A stretch of DNA of 64,000 nucleotides from Thiothrix eikelboomii (GCF_900167255.1 NZ_FUYB01000011.1:1-64000), one strand, 5' to 3'. Counted from the stretch's first letter, positions 36,162-46,601 are shown. The notes: generated by a model from the letters alone, not told the origin. Numbers and translations: made by a program.

Positions 36162-37339
36162 AAGGGCAAAATCTAATCATCGGTTTATTGGCGGGGGTGA
36201 TCTTTATTGTCGGTTGCCTGTGGTTTTTACAAAACTACGAACTTAAAGAAATAGACAGTTATACCGGTTATCGGGGTGAGGCCAGTAGCAATGATCTGTT
36301 TGCAGCGCGCCTATTTCTCAAGCGGATGGGCATTCCCGCTAGCCGCGAAGATGGCCTCACTAAGCTGCCGGATACCGAGACAGTGATTGTGCTTGATACG
36401 GGTCGCTACACGCTGTCACCTGAAAAGCTTCAAAAGCTTTTAGCTTGGGTTGCAGCCGGTGGACATTTGGTGACGCGAGCACGGGTTGATTATGCCACTG
36501 AAGAAGAAGCCGAAGCCGCTGAAGCCGATACTCAATCAACCAAAACCGAGCAGCGAGATCTACTTCAACAAGCTTTGCAGGTTGAAATCGGCGAGCACCA
36601 ATTGCTTACTGATGATCAGCTCCCCTTTACATTGCAACTACCCCAGCAACCTCACGCACTCAAGCTTGAAATTGATTACTTCAATGAACTGGTCACGAAA
36701 AACCCAGCCGCTCAAGCTTATCAAGCTGCCCAGAAAAATTTTCTACTGCAAATTCCCCACGGGCAAGGTTTGATCAGCTTAGCGGCAAGCTTAGAATTTG
36801 CAGAAAATCATCAAATTGATATCGCTCAGCATGCCGAATTCTTTTGGTGGCTTTTGCATAGCCATAGCCCGCAGTTCAAACAAGTTTGGTTGGTCAATCA
36901 TGATACTTTACCCGGCCTCAGCACCCTATTAAGGCACTATGCTTGGCCGGTATTACTGAGTTCAGCCTTATTATTAGTCGCTATTTTTTGGGCATTGATG
37001 CCCCGATTTGGGGCTTTTATTCCTGAACCAGCCCCAGAGCGGCGGCGTATTCTAGAGCATATTAAAGCCAGTGGACAATTCATGTGGCAACGCCAAGCCC
37101 AAGGTCAAACCCAATTATTGGAAGCGACACGCTATGCAATCCGACAAGCTGCCCGTACCCGTATTCCGGGCTGGCAATGGTTAGATGCTCAACAGCAAAC
37201 TGAGCAACTGGCTCACTACTTGCAGCTAAAGCCTGAGCATGCCGCCTCCCTGCATCCCTTACTCACTGCACCTAAGCTCTCTGAGGCTGATTTTATTCGT
37301 TTGGTGCAACTTGCTAATTCGCTAAGGAAAACACTATGA
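36158..37339 (+). CDS. DUF4350 domain protein
   Basis: This 393-residue protein has an N-terminal anchor helix (LIIGLLAGVIFIVGCLWFL). A DUF4350 domain follows with YRGEASSNDLFAARLFLKRMGI and LLAWVAAGGHLVTRA. A second helix lies near 265-285 and the C-terminal region is cytosolic and Gln-rich. The fold resembles the GATase-like domain of ABC auxiliary proteins. It overlaps the genes on both sides by four bases, and its DUF4129 and MoxR neighbours imply a common membrane complex. Confidence 0.87.
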   Translation: MKGQNLIIGLLAGVIFIVGCLWFLQNYELKEIDSYTGYRGEASSNDLFAARLFLKRMGIPASREDGLTKLPDTETVIVLDTGRYTLSPEKLQKLLAWVAAGGHLVTRARVDYATEEEAEAAEADTQSTKTEQRDLLQQALQVEIGEHQLLTDDQLPFTLQLPQQPHALKLEIDYFNELVTKNPAAQAYQAAQKNFLLQIPHGQGLISLAASLEFAENHQIDIAQHAEFFWWLLHSHSPQFKQVWLVNHDTLPGLSTLLRHYAWPVLLSSALLLVAIFWALMPRFGAFIPEPAPERRRILEHIKASGQFMWQRQAQGQTQLLEATRYAIRQAARTRIPGWQWLDAQQQTEQLAHYLQLKPEHAASLHPLLTAPKLSEADFIRLVQLANSLRKTL

Positions 37340-38322
37340 ATGCAACTGTGCCCACTCCGCGCTTGAGTCTGGAGCAAGCCAGCCGTTTAGCTGAGCAAAT
37401 TCATACCGAAATTGCCAAAGCCTTAATTGGTCAGCATGCGGTGATTCGTGAAACCTTAATTGCTTTATTAGCGGGCGGACATGTTTTGATCGAAGGTGTA
37501 CCCGGTTTAGGGAAAACCTTATTAGTCCGTGCTTTGGCAAAAACGATAGCTGGGCAATTTGCCCGTATTCAGTTCACGCCCGATTTAATGCCGGCTGATA
37601 TTAGTGGCCATGTATTATTTGATATGCATAATCAACGCTTTGATGTGCGTAAAGGTCCGGTATTTACCCATCTGTTACTGGCAGATGAAATTAATCGCGC
37701 TCCGGCCAAAACTCAATCGGCCTTATTGGAAGTAATGCAAGAGCAACAAGTGACGATTGAAGGCCTCGCCTATCCAGTCCCTTTACCCTTTATGACGCTG
37801 GCCACTCAAAACCCACTTGAGCAAGAGGGGACTTATCCCTTACCAGAAGCCCAACTCGACCGTTTCTTATTAAAAATTTATATTGGCTACCCCAGCCTTG
37901 AAGAAGAAATTGCCATGATCAATGCTGTCACTAATCAGCAAATCGGTGATCGCTTTCAACTGGATCAATTGCAGGCGGTGGTCACGCCTGAGGCTGTTTC
38001 AGCCATGCAGCAGGTGACTGCCCAGATTGCTGTTGATCAGGCAGTAGTTGAGTATGCAGCGCGGATTACTCAAGCCACTCGCCAAGGTCAAGGCCTACGC
38101 TTTGGTGCCGGTCCGCGTGGTAGTATTGCACTCATACGCGCCGCCCGTGCGCAAGCTTTATTAGAAGGGCGTGATTTCGTTCACCCCGATGATATTAAAC
38201 AGATTGCACTGCCTGTTTTGCGTCATCGGGTATCCTTAGCCCCTGAAATGGAATTGGAAGGCTATAACACTGATCATGTCTTAAAGGCTGTGCTCGAAAA
38301 AACGGAAGCACCGCGCCAATGA
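37336..38322 (+). CDS. MoxR-family AAA+ ATPase
   Basis: This 328-residue MoxR-type AAA+ ATPase has Walker A GVPGLGKTLL near residue 54, Walker B HLLLADEINRAPAKTQSALLE near 113 and sensor 1 FMTLATQNPLEQEGTYPLPEAQLDRF near 153. The C-terminal lid has GAGPRGSIALIRAARAQALLEGR near 255. MoxR ATPases act as chaperones in the assembly or activation of partner proteins, usually with a DUF58 or VWA protein. Both partner types are adjacent here, as in other gammaproteobacteria. Confidence 0.95.
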   Translation: MNATVPTPRLSLEQASRLAEQIHTEIAKALIGQHAVIRETLIALLAGGHVLIEGVPGLGKTLLVRALAKTIAGQFARIQFTPDLMPADISGHVLFDMHNQRFDVRKGPVFTHLLLADEINRAPAKTQSALLEVMQEQQVTIEGLAYPVPLPFMTLATQNPLEQEGTYPLPEAQLDRFLLKIYIGYPSLEEEIAMINAVTNQQIGDRFQLDQLQAVVTPEAVSAMQQVTAQIAVDQAVVEYAARITQATRQGQGLRFGAGPRGSIALIRAARAQALLEGRDFVHPDDIKQIALPVLRHRVSLAPEMELEGYNTDHVLKAVLEKTEAPRQ

Positions 38323-39626
38323 TTTTGCCTGCCCGCCGCAGTTTTTATTTAATCGCCACGCATTTAGCCTTAGCTATTTTCGTCAGTTTCTTTCCAAGGT
38401 GGTTAGGGCTTTGGTATGGGCTATTAGGCCTCAGTTTCATCGGGTGGTTAGTAGATGGCCTATTCGCTTTACGCAAGCATGATTTAACGATTGAGCGTTT
38501 CCTACCTAATTCACTGCCAGTGGGTATTCAACGTAATCTACGCTTACGAGTTCGCCATACGCATACTCAAGCACTGACGGTGATGATTTATGATCATTAT
38601 CCACCATCAATCCAAGTACAGGGTTTACCCTTAAAATTGAGTCTGCCCGTTGGAGAGTATGCTGAGCCGAGCTATAGCATCCGGCCGGTAGAGCGTGGCA
38701 AAGCGAGTTTCCCGAGGATTCAAGTACGAGTGCTCTCGCCTTGGCAATTGTGGTGGCATGATCATTCCTTAGCGGTCGAAGCTGAGGTAAGGATTTATCC
38801 TAATTTCGCGGCCTTGGCTCAATATGCTTTATTAGCCACCGATCATCACTTGAGTCACTTAGGGATTATGAAGCGGCAACGACGGGGCGAGGGACAAGAC
38901 TTTCATCAATTGCGTGAATATCGTGCCGGTGACAGTTTAAGACAAATTGATTGGAAAGCTAGCGCCCGTATGCATAAAGCCATTTCACGAGAATATCAAG
39001 ATGAACGCGATCAAGATATTATCTTTCTGATTGACTGCGGGCATCGGATGCAAGCCAAGGATGGTGAGCTATCACATTTCGATCACACCTTAAATGCAGT
39101 CTTATTAATGGCTTATGTCGCTCTCAAACAAGGCGATGCCGTCGGCCTAGCCACTTTTGGGGGTACTGAGCGTTGGTTGCCTGCTAAAAAAGGTCAGCTG
39201 AGTTTAAATCAAATTCTTAATACGCTGTATGATTTGCAGCCAAGTTTGCAAGCACCTGATTATAGCCAAGCGGCCTCCCAACTCTTAATTCGTCATAAGA
39301 AGCGAGCTTTAGTGATTCTAATCAGCAATTTACGGGATGAAGATACTGACGATTTACTACCAGCGCTCAATTTACTCAGAAAGCGCCATCTCTTACTGCT
39401 TGCAAGCATGCGGGAACAAGCACTTGACCTAGCTTTAGAGCCAACGGTCGGTCATTTAGAAGTGGCTATTGAGCAAGCTGCAATCCAACACTATTTACAT
39501 TTACGCCAACAAACCCTAGAGCGAGTCCGTGCTACTGGAACTTTATGCTTGGATGTACCTCCAACTGAGTTATCATCACAATTGATTAATCGCTATTTAG
39601 AAATTAAGCGTAGTGGCGTTTTATAG
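38319..39626 (+). CDS. DUF58 domain protein (MoxR partner)
   Basis: This 435-residue protein has two N-terminal membrane helices near 8-45 and a soluble beta region. The DUF58 core lies near 185-235: RRGEGQDFHQLREYRAGDSLRQIDWKASAR. The following part has a von Willebrand-like fold (DIIFLIDCGHRM as an incomplete MIDAS-type motif). It overlaps the MoxR gene by four bases and is the last gene of the coupled operon; 173 noncoding bases follow. Confidence 0.93.
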   Translation: MILPARRSFYLIATHLALAIFVSFFPRWLGLWYGLLGLSFIGWLVDGLFALRKHDLTIERFLPNSLPVGIQRNLRLRVRHTHTQALTVMIYDHYPPSIQVQGLPLKLSLPVGEYAEPSYSIRPVERGKASFPRIQVRVLSPWQLWWHDHSLAVEAEVRIYPNFAALAQYALLATDHHLSHLGIMKRQRRGEGQDFHQLREYRAGDSLRQIDWKASARMHKAISREYQDERDQDIIFLIDCGHRMQAKDGELSHFDHTLNAVLLMAYVALKQGDAVGLATFGGTERWLPAKKGQLSLNQILNTLYDLQPSLQAPDYSQAASQLLIRHKKRALVILISNLRDEDTDDLLPALNLLRKRHLLLLASMREQALDLALEPTVGHLEVAIEQAAIQHYLHLRQQTLERVRATGTLCLDVPPTELSSQLINRYLEIKRSGVL

Positions 39627-39799
39627 TCGATATAATTCATACTATTTGCCGCCCCTGAGCGATTTTATATACAATCCTTAGTGGCGTTTTTAAAAAAATC
39701 CATGTAAACATTCACCCAGTTAAACCGTGAGGCCTGCTTGTCTATCTTAGCTATGAATGGAAATATTGCCGTTTTTGAACTGGGTAACAGCACAGCTAT

Positions 39800-42700
39800 A
39801 TGCTAAGACCTGAACATATACGGGCCTTACGCCAACACGGATTCCCTCCCGAAATCGTACTGGTTAGCTTCGATGCCACCACCATTCAACGGGGGGTGCA
39901 TTATTTTGAAACGAAGCGCGTGATTGAGCTAACCAGTGAGTTTACCAGCTTAACCGAAGTCCGCTTAAAAGGTCTGGTCTTAGGCAATAGCAAATACAGC
40001 ACGGATGTTTTACTCGACCTCAATAAGCATCAAGTCCTCAGCAATTGTACTTGCCCGGTCGGGCATCAATGTAAACATGCCGTTGCAACTCTCCTTCAAT
40101 ACGTGGGGGATCGTATTCAAACTGCGCCCAAAACCCTCACTGAAAAAATCGAAGAGCCGACCGCTATTCAGCTTTGGCTAGCGGATTTGAATACCTCATT
40201 GCGCTCAGCCGAAGACCCCTCCATCGAGGAATCTACAGACTCAGCACGGATGGATCTGATTTACCTCTTGGAGCAAAAAAATAAACTCAGTAATCGGGTT
40301 GAGCTGAATCCACGCAAAGCCACTCGTTTAAAAAGAGGGGGGTATGGACAAGCTTATCAAGTACAATTAGAGGACTTGGTTTATGCTTGGAAAAATCATA
40401 GCTTTCACTATCAAGAAATTGATGGCCATATTAGCCAACTGATTGTTCCCCACATGAACTACTATAGTTCGAGTTCGCGCTCACTCGAACTAAAAGGTCG
40501 TGTAGGCCTGATTGCCTTAGAAATGCTATTAAAAACGGGGCGCGCCTTTTGGAAAACGACCGAACATCCCCCTTTAAAAGCGGGCGCAGCTCGTCATTTA
40601 GATATTTATTGGGAAGAAAAAGCGAATCATAGCCAAATTCGCTATCGCACAACACCACCGATTCAGGACTACTTCTGGCTAGAGCAACTCTATTATATTG
40701 ACCAAATACGCGGTGAAGTTGGGATATTAGAACTTGGTACCCTCACAGCTGAACAAGTGCTCAAACTCTTAAACGCACCGCCTATTCCAGCTAAAGAAGC
40801 GCATCAAGTCAGTCAGCGCTTATTGGATATTTTACCCGAAGCTGACCTTCCCTTACCGGATGCCAGCATGAACCCGCAGCTGATTGAAGTCACCGAACCT
40901 CGACCAATTGCACATTTATTGCTTTACCTTCCCGAGCAGCAAACCACGAGTTTTGGCCAACATCGCCTGCGCTTAAGTTTCAAATACGGTGATCATCAAC
41001 TCAGTAACTACAGTACTCAGCGAATCCAAACTGTCCGTAAAGAACAGATTCGCTATCGAATTCAGCGCGACCTTGAGTTTGAACAAGCCGCTTTAGCACA
41101 ATTGCAAGAACTGGGTTTTGAAGGGACTGAGCAAAATCAATTGGAATTGCGTGTTCCTAGCGACAATCCGAGCCTACAAGCTTTACGCTGGAATTACCTG
41201 CTGGAACAAGGCTTAGCGGATTTAGAGCTGGATGGCTGGGAAATTGAGTATGCCGATAACTTCACCCTAGAGTTTGCCACGGTGGATGACTGGGAAGCCG
41301 AGTTGGCACGTAGTGGCGAAAATTGGTTTGAAATCAGTTTAGGCTTTGTTGTCGAGGGGAAACGGATCAATCTACTGCCGATTCTGGTGGATATGATTGC
41401 GCAGATGCAAGATCCGCAAGCACTGAAAAAACTCCTGCTCGACCAACCTTATCTGTTGATCCCTTTAGATGATAAGCATTGGGTGAAACTCGATTCACAA
41501 CGCCTGAGCAAAATTCTCGATACGCTGATTGAATTACATGACCATGCCCCCTTAAATGCTAATGGCAACTTGTTACTACATCAGGTTCAGGGCTTAGGCT
41601 TAACTGAGCTGTTGAATGATCCGCATTTGACATGGAAAGGGGCAGATGCCCTACGCTCACTCAGTAAACAACTGATCCATTTTCAAGGCATCAAGCCGGT
41701 TGAGCTACCGCAAAACTTACAAGCTGAGCTACGTCCTTATCAATATGAAGGCTTAAACTGGCTGCAATTTTTACGGGAGTATCAGTTCAACGGTATCCTA
41801 GCCGATGATATGGGCTTGGGTAAAACCCTACAGGCCTTGTCTCATCTGTTAATTGAAAAGGAAGCAGGTCGCGCAGATCGACCTAGTTTAGTAATTGCTC
41901 CGACGAGTTTAATGAGTAACTGGCGGCGAGAAGCTGAGAAATTTACCCCCACACTCAAAGTATTAACGCTACATGGCCCTGAGCGCGAGCACTATTTTGA
42001 GCAGCTCAAAGATTATGATCTGGTACTTACCACGTATGCCTTAGTGCTCCGTGATGAAGAGTTTTATCGCCAGCATGAGTTTCATTATTTAATTTTGGAT
42101 GAAGCCCAAGCCATCAAAAACGCTAAAGCCAAAACCACTCAAGTCATTTATGAACTCAATGCCCGCCATCGTTTATGTTTGACAGGTACTCCGATGGAAA
42201 ATCATCTCGGTGAACTGTGGTCAATGTTTCGCTTTTTAATGCCCGGCTTTTTAGGTACCCACGACCGCTTTGGACGGTTATTTCGTGTGCCGATCGAAAA
42301 GCATGGTGATCTAGATCGCCAGTCACAATTACGCAAGCGCCTACAACCTTTCATGCTACGCCGTACCAAAGAGCATGTTGCCAAAGAATTGCCGCCTAAA
42401 ACTGAAATCATCCGCACAGTTGCTTTAGAGGGGGTGCAGCGTGATTTATATGAAAGCGTGCGCTTAGCGATGGATAAAAAGCTGCGGGAAGAAATCAATC
42501 AAAAAGGCTTTGCCCGTAGCCAAATCATGCTATTGGATGCCTTACTTAAACTGCGCCAAGTCTGCTGTGATCCTCGCCTTTTAAAGCTAGAGAGCGCCCA
42601 AGGTATTAAAGCTTCGGCCAAGCTTGAGATGCTCATGGAAATGCTGGTAGAAATGCTAGATGAAGGCCGTAAAGTGCTCTTATTCTCACAATTCACCTCT

Positions 42701-43132
42701 ATGTTAGAACTGATTGAACAGGAGTTGGTAAACAATAAGATCCGCTTCAGCAAGCTGACGGGGCAAACTCGTGATCGCGAAGCTGCCATTCGTGCTTTCC
42801 AAGAAGGCGAGGCTCAAGTATTTTTAATTAGCTTAAAAGCGGGGGGTACAGGTTTGAACCTAACCGCTGCTGATACCGTCATCCACTACGATCCTTGGTG
42901 GAATCCAGCGGTCGAACAACAAGCCACCGATCGTGCTTATCGGATTGGTCAAGATAAGCCGGTCTTTGTCTATAAGCTACTCACTGAAGAGACGGTTGAG
43001 GAAAAAATTCTTAAACTGCAAGAACGCAAACAATCACTCGCAGAGGGCGTGTATACCGGCATCAATCAAGCAGAGGCAGGTTTTAACCAAGATGATTTAT
43101 TGGATTTATTAAAGCCACTGAGCCTGTCATAA
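39800..43132 (+). CDS. SWIM zinc-finger SNF2 helicase-like ATPase
   Basis: This 1110-residue SNF2-family protein has an N-terminal SWIM zinc finger near residue 84 (C-x-C-P-x5-C-K-H-AVATLL). A middle region of about 450 residues has no clear motif. The two-lobed helicase core has Walker A ADDMGLGKTLQAL near 668, the DEAQ box LILDEAQAIKNAKAK near 766, motif III LTGTPMENHLGELWSMF near 793 and motifs V-VI SLKAGGTGLNLTAADTVIHYDPWWNP through RAYRIGQ near 1010-1050. It should translocate on DNA and could remodel protein-DNA complexes, probably recycling RNA polymerase or acting in repair. It is not in a defence operon here. The ATG has no clear ribosome site. Confidence 0.93.
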   Translation: MLRPEHIRALRQHGFPPEIVLVSFDATTIQRGVHYFETKRVIELTSEFTSLTEVRLKGLVLGNSKYSTDVLLDLNKHQVLSNCTCPVGHQCKHAVATLLQYVGDRIQTAPKTLTEKIEEPTAIQLWLADLNTSLRSAEDPSIEESTDSARMDLIYLLEQKNKLSNRVELNPRKATRLKRGGYGQAYQVQLEDLVYAWKNHSFHYQEIDGHISQLIVPHMNYYSSSSRSLELKGRVGLIALEMLLKTGRAFWKTTEHPPLKAGAARHLDIYWEEKANHSQIRYRTTPPIQDYFWLEQLYYIDQIRGEVGILELGTLTAEQVLKLLNAPPIPAKEAHQVSQRLLDILPEADLPLPDASMNPQLIEVTEPRPIAHLLLYLPEQQTTSFGQHRLRLSFKYGDHQLSNYSTQRIQTVRKEQIRYRIQRDLEFEQAALAQLQELGFEGTEQNQLELRVPSDNPSLQALRWNYLLEQGLADLELDGWEIEYADNFTLEFATVDDWEAELARSGENWFEISLGFVVEGKRINLLPILVDMIAQMQDPQALKKLLLDQPYLLIPLDDKHWVKLDSQRLSKILDTLIELHDHAPLNANGNLLLHQVQGLGLTELLNDPHLTWKGADALRSLSKQLIHFQGIKPVELPQNLQAELRPYQYEGLNWLQFLREYQFNGILADDMGLGKTLQALSHLLIEKEAGRADRPSLVIAPTSLMSNWRREAEKFTPTLKVLTLHGPEREHYFEQLKDYDLVLTTYALVLRDEEFYRQHEFHYLILDEAQAIKNAKAKTTQVIYELNARHRLCLTGTPMENHLGELWSMFRFLMPGFLGTHDRFGRLFRVPIEKHGDLDRQSQLRKRLQPFMLRRTKEHVAKELPPKTEIIRTVALEGVQRDLYESVRLAMDKKLREEINQKGFARSQIMLLDALLKLRQVCCDPRLLKLESAQGIKASAKLEMLMEMLVEMLDEGRKVLLFSQFTSMLELIEQELVNNKIRFSKLTGQTRDREAAIRAFQEGEAQVFLISLKAGGTGLNLTAADTVIHYDPWWNPAVEQQATDRAYRIGQDKPVFVYKLLTEETVEEKILKLQERKQSLAEGVYTGINQAEAGFNQDDLLDLLKPLSLS

Positions 43133-43283
43133 ACCACAGTATTTTAAAATCCTTACCGCTTGTCGTTTTTTTTCTTATCTTAGTAGGTAATTTGCGTACT
43201 TTACAAACATCTTTTCTACACTTTGAACGATTCTTCAACTCATCCTTAGCGGGAAATTTCAATTAACAATACGGAGATTAGAT

Positions 43284-43661
43284 ATGAGCTTGCTCAGTGA
43301 ATTTAAAGAATTTGCCATGCGTGGCAATGTCATCGACCTCGCCGTCGGTGTAGTCATCGGTGCTGCCTTTGGGAAAATTGTCACCTCATTAGTCAATGAC
43401 ATCATTATGCCCCCGATTGGTATGCTATTAGGCGGTGTGAACTTTAGTGATCTATCCATTGCTCTAGACAGCGCAGGCAAAGTAGTAATCAAATACGGGG
43501 CATTTCTGCAAACCGTCGTTGACTTCTTAATTATTGCAGCAGCTATCTTCTTATTAGTCAAAGCCGTGAATAAGGTGCAAAAGCCTAAAGCAGCCCCACC
43601 TGCAGGCCCGACTCAAGAAGAGTTGCTGATCCAGATTCGTGATATTTTAAAAACTAAATAA
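43284..43661 (+). CDS. mscL: Large-conductance mechanosensitive channel
   Basis: This 125-residue inner-membrane channel opens under membrane tension to release solutes on osmotic downshock. The N-terminus [46 protein letters not shown] is the MscL signature and first helix. A periplasmic loop, the second helix ([20 protein letters not shown]) and a C-terminal bundle with [11 protein letters not shown] follow. ACGGAG lies before the ATG. It stands alone, convergent with radC. Confidence 0.97.
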   Translation: MSLLSEFKEFAMRGNVIDLAVGVVIGAAFGKIVTSLVNDIIMPPIGMLLGGVNFSDLSIALDSAGKVVIKYGAFLQTVVDFLIIAAAIFLLVKAVNKVQKPKAAPPAGPTQEELLIQIRDILKTK

Positions 43662-43690
43662 ACCACCTAAACCACCACACCTAACTATCT

Positions 43691-43726
43691 GCTTTAGGGC
43701 TAAATTCTAGTCTTTAGCCCTAAAGC
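43691..43726. terminator. Long hairpin between convergent mscL and radC
   Basis: A perfect 14-bp inverted repeat, gctttagggctaaa (43691-43704) and tttagccctaaagc (43713-43726), has an 8-base loop. It overlaps the last codons and stop of radC. No U-run is present, but the stem is strong and placed where both transcripts end. Confidence 0.6.
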
Positions 43727-44394
43727 AAACCGCGCTCTGCAAACGAGACGACCTGTTCACCCACCACAAAATGATCTAAAACTCGGACATCAATCAGCGC
43801 TAAAGCCTTTTGCAGCTTTTGCGTAATCTGCTCATCGGCTTGACTGGGTTCGGCATTACCTGAAGGATGATTATGGGCAAAGATCACAGCCGCCGCATTA
43901 TGCTTAAGCGCGTTTCGCACCACTTCGCGGGGATAGATAGTCGCACTGTCAATCGTCCCGTGAAACAGCTCTTCATATTGGATCACATGATGGCGATTAT
44001 CCAAAAACAGACAGGCAAACACTTCCGCAGGTTTATTCCGTAAGCGCGTACTCAAATAAAAACGCACCGAATCGGGATCAGACAAAGCCACACCCCGCGC
44101 TAAGCGTTCTTGCAGATAACGACTCGACATGGCTAACACGGCTTGGAGCTGCACATATTTGGCTTGACCTAAACCATTAGCCTGACAGAAATGCGCCTCA
44201 TCTGCCTCAAACAAAGCACGCAAACTACCAAATTCATGCAATAATTCGCGAGCTAAATCGACGGCTGTTTTGCCGCGTGTACCCGTGCGCAAAAAGATTG
44301 CCAGTAATTCAGCATCGGAAAGTGCTTGAGCGCCACGTAATAATAATTTTTCGCGCGGTCGTTCATCAGCTGGCCAATTTTTTATCGGTATCAT
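43720..44394 (-). CDS. radC: RadC family JAB-domain protein
   Basis: This 224-residue protein has an N-terminal helix-hairpin-helix-like region ([32 protein letters not shown]). A C-terminal JAB/MPN domain follows, with [18 protein letters not shown] and the metal motif [16 protein letters not shown]. RadC was once linked to DNA repair; the role is still unclear. The start at 44394 ([11 protein letters not shown]) is preferred to a codon at 44436, which would run over the coaBC start. It is divergent from coaBC with 35 bases between. Confidence 0.94.
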   Translation of the reverse strand: MIPIKNWPADERPREKLLLRGAQALSDAELLAIFLRTGTRGKTAVDLARELLHEFGSLRALFEADEAHFCQANGLGQAKYVQLQAVLAMSSRYLQERLARGVALSDPDSVRFYLSTRLRNKPAEVFACLFLDNRHHVIQYEELFHGTIDSATIYPREVVRNALKHNAAAVIFAHNHPSGNAEPSQADEQITQKLQKALALIDVRVLDHFVVGEQVVSFAERGLL

Positions 44395-44429
44395 AAGACT
44401 CAGTGATGGGGTTGAGATAGGCTGATTAT

Positions 44430-45650
44430 ATGACACTACAAGGTAGATCCATTCTTTTAGGGATAAGTGGCGGGATTGCCGCTTATAAAGCCGCCGAACT
44501 GACCCGCTTACTCACCAAAGCCGGGGCGCAGGTGCGCGTGTGCATGACACCCGCTGCGGGTGAATTTATTACCCCACTGACCTTGCAAGCCCTGTCGGGT
44601 CATCCTGTGCATACGAGTTTACTTGACCCTGCGGCTGAGGCTGGGATGGGACATATTGAGCTGGCACGCTGGGCTGAGCATATTCTCATCGCCCCCGCGA
44701 CGGCTGATTTGATCGCACGTTTAGTCGCAGGAATGGCTGATGATTTACTGACTACGCTTTGTTTAGCCTCAGCCGCCCCACTGAGTATTGCACCTGCCAT
44801 GAACCAACAAATGTGGCAACATCCAGCTACTCAGCAAAATATTCAGACTCTAGCCAAGCGCGGGGTAAGCATGCTCGGCCCAGATCAAGGTGCACAAGCT
44901 TGTGGTGATATAGGCCCTGGACGCATGTTAGAGCCTACAGCTCTGCTTCAAGCCATGCGTGATTTTTATCAGCCTGCTAACTTAGTTCTAAAAGGTTGCA
45001 AAGTTCTCATTACGGCCGGCCCCACTCGTGAACCGATTGATCCAGTACGCTTTATTACTAACCGTAGCTCAGGGAAAATGGGCTATGCGGTCGCCGCTGC
45101 CGCTCGTGATTTAGGGGCAGAGGTCACCTTAGTCTCAGGCCCGGTGCAGTTAAGCGCCCCCCATCAAGTCAAACGTATTGCGGTAGAAACAGCTCAACAA
45201 ATGTTGGACGCTTGCCAAACCGCTGTCCAAGAAGCCGATATTTTCATCGCCACCGCCGCCGTCGCGGATTACACCCCTGTCAATGTAGCTACTGAGAAAA
45301 TAAAAAAATCCACCCCAACTTTGAGCTTGGCACTCACGAAAACGACCGATATTTTAGCGACCTTGAGTCTTGCTAACCCCCAATTGTTTAGTGTTGGTTT
45401 TGCTGCTGAGACCCATGATCTTCTTAGCTATGCACGCAGTAAACTGGAACGCAAGGGTTTAAAAATGATTGCCGCCAATTTAGTAGGTGAGGGTAAGGCC
45501 TTTGACCAAGACCAAAATGCGCTAGAAGTGATTTGGCAGGATGGCTCGACTTCTTTACCCGAAATGGATAAACAACGACTGGCACAAGAGTTGATGCACT
45601 TAATCAGCACACATTATCAAACTTGGAAACAACAAGATGGCACGCATTGA
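44430..45650 (+). CDS. coaBC: Bifunctional CoaBC (phosphopantothenoylcysteine synthetase/decarboxylase)
   Basis: This 406-residue fusion enzyme adds cysteine to phosphopantothenate and then decarboxylates the product, in coenzyme A synthesis. The N-terminal flavodoxin-like CoaC domain has [15 protein letters not shown], the active His in [11 protein letters not shown] and the motif PAMNQQMW near 127. The C-terminal CoaB domain has [25 protein letters not shown] near 190 and EKIKKS near 290. It overlaps dut by 14 bases, a common pairing in gammaproteobacteria. Confidence 0.96.
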   Translation: MTLQGRSILLGISGGIAAYKAAELTRLLTKAGAQVRVCMTPAAGEFITPLTLQALSGHPVHTSLLDPAAEAGMGHIELARWAEHILIAPATADLIARLVAGMADDLLTTLCLASAAPLSIAPAMNQQMWQHPATQQNIQTLAKRGVSMLGPDQGAQACGDIGPGRMLEPTALLQAMRDFYQPANLVLKGCKVLITAGPTREPIDPVRFITNRSSGKMGYAVAAAARDLGAEVTLVSGPVQLSAPHQVKRIAVETAQQMLDACQTAVQEADIFIATAAVADYTPVNVATEKIKKSTPTLSLALTKTTDILATLSLANPQLFSVGFAAETHDLLSYARSKLERKGLKMIAANLVGEGKAFDQDQNALEVIWQDGSTSLPEMDKQRLAQELMHLISTHYQTWKQQDGTH

Positions 45651-46092
45651 ATATAAAATACTGGATCTACGCCTAGGCCAAACATTTCCTTTGCCAACTT
45701 ATGCTACCAGTGGTTCAGCAGGAATGGACTTGCGTGCTTGCTTAGATCAAGCTTTAACCTTGAATCCGGGGGAAACGCAATTAATTCCAACCGGATTAGC
45801 GCTGCATATTGGCGATCCGAACTTAGCGGCAATGATTTTACCGCGCTCGGGTCTAGGACATAAGCATGGAATTGTCTTAGGGAATTTAGTGGGTTTAATT
45901 GACTCAGATTATCAAGGACAATTATTCATTTCTTGTTGGAACCGTGGGCAGCAAAGTTTTGTCATAGAACCCGGTGAACGGATTGCTCAATTAGTCGTTG
46001 TACCTGTGGTACAAGCAGACTTAGTGGCTGTGGAGAATTTTGATCAATCCGTCCGTGGCAGTGGTGGCTTCGGACACTCCGGCCGACAATAA
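45637..46092 (+). CDS. dut: dUTP diphosphatase
   Basis: This 151-residue trimeric dUTPase hydrolyses dUTP to dUMP and keeps uracil out of DNA. All five motifs are present: [39 protein letters not shown] and the C-terminal [11 protein letters not shown] arm. The start lies inside the end of coaBC, so the two are coupled. Confidence 0.97.
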   Translation: MARIEYKILDLRLGQTFPLPTYATSGSAGMDLRACLDQALTLNPGETQLIPTGLALHIGDPNLAAMILPRSGLGHKHGIVLGNLVGLIDSDYQGQLFISCWNRGQQSFVIEPGERIAQLVVVPVVQADLVAVENFDQSVRGSGGFGHSGRQ

Positions 46093-46133
46093 TTATTTAA
46101 AAATTAAATCTGACTATAAAAATAGGGGCTATT

Positions 46134-46598
46134 ATGAAACTCAACGACTTATTTCGGTCTTCTCTAGTCGTGTTAATGGCGACTCATTTATTAGCCGCCT
46201 GCACAGCAGCGCCCTCGAGTAATCGCTATAGCACAACCCAAGCAGGTACTTTACAAGAAGTGCAATTTGGCACGGTGCTCGCTGTGCGCCCAGTGATGAT
46301 TGAGCAAAACAGCTCAGAAACAGGTCAAGTGGCCGGTGGCATTATTGGCGGCGTAGCGGGTAGTGAAGTTGGGCAAGGCAAGGGGCAAATTGTGGGTAGT
46401 GTCGCAGGCGCGGTCGCGGGGAGCGCAATCGGCAGCATTATTGATCGTGCCTCTGATGCCAAGCAAGGGCTAGAAATCACAGTGAAACTACAAAATGAGC
46501 GAATTGTGGCGCTTGCACAAATCGCCGATGAGATGTTTCAGGTTGGTGATAGCGTAAAAATACTTAGCAGTAATGGCAAATCACGAGTAGTGCATTAA
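46134..46598 (+). CDS. Glycine-zipper outer-membrane lipoprotein (SlyB/Pcp type)
   Basis: This 154-residue lipoprotein has a signal peptide ending in the lipobox LLAAC, with Cys near residue 23. A glycine-zipper pair of helices near 63-105 reads GGIIGGVAGSEVGQGKGQIVGSVAGAVAGSAIGS. The C-terminal strand region is ITVKLQNERIVALAQ. It matches the SlyB/Pcp-like family found under the outer membrane. AGGGG lies before the ATG. Exact role unknown; such proteins help envelope integrity. Confidence 0.9.
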   Translation: MKLNDLFRSSLVVLMATHLLAACTAAPSSNRYSTTQAGTLQEVQFGTVLAVRPVMIEQNSSETGQVAGGIIGGVAGSEVGQGKGQIVGSVAGAVAGSAIGSIIDRASDAKQGLEITVKLQNERIVALAQIADEMFQVGDSVKILSSNGKSRVVH

Positions 46599-46601
46599 GC
46601 C

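Noticed and set aside
39611-39692. Short direct repeat tagtggcgttttta before the helicase gene
   Set aside because: Two imperfect copies only, one inside the end of the DUF58 gene; too short to claim an attachment site or element.
39715-39784. Inverted pair acccagtt/aactgggt before the helicase start
   Set aside because: Eight bases with a loop above 50 are likely by chance and no function follows from position.
39800-43132. SNF2 helicase as part of an antiphage defence island
   Set aside because: Neighbours are mscL and the MoxR/DUF58 operon; no nuclease, methylase or other defence partner is nearby.
45600-45660. Frameshift between coaBC and dut
   Set aside because: The 14-base overlap is normal for this gene pair and both proteins are full length.
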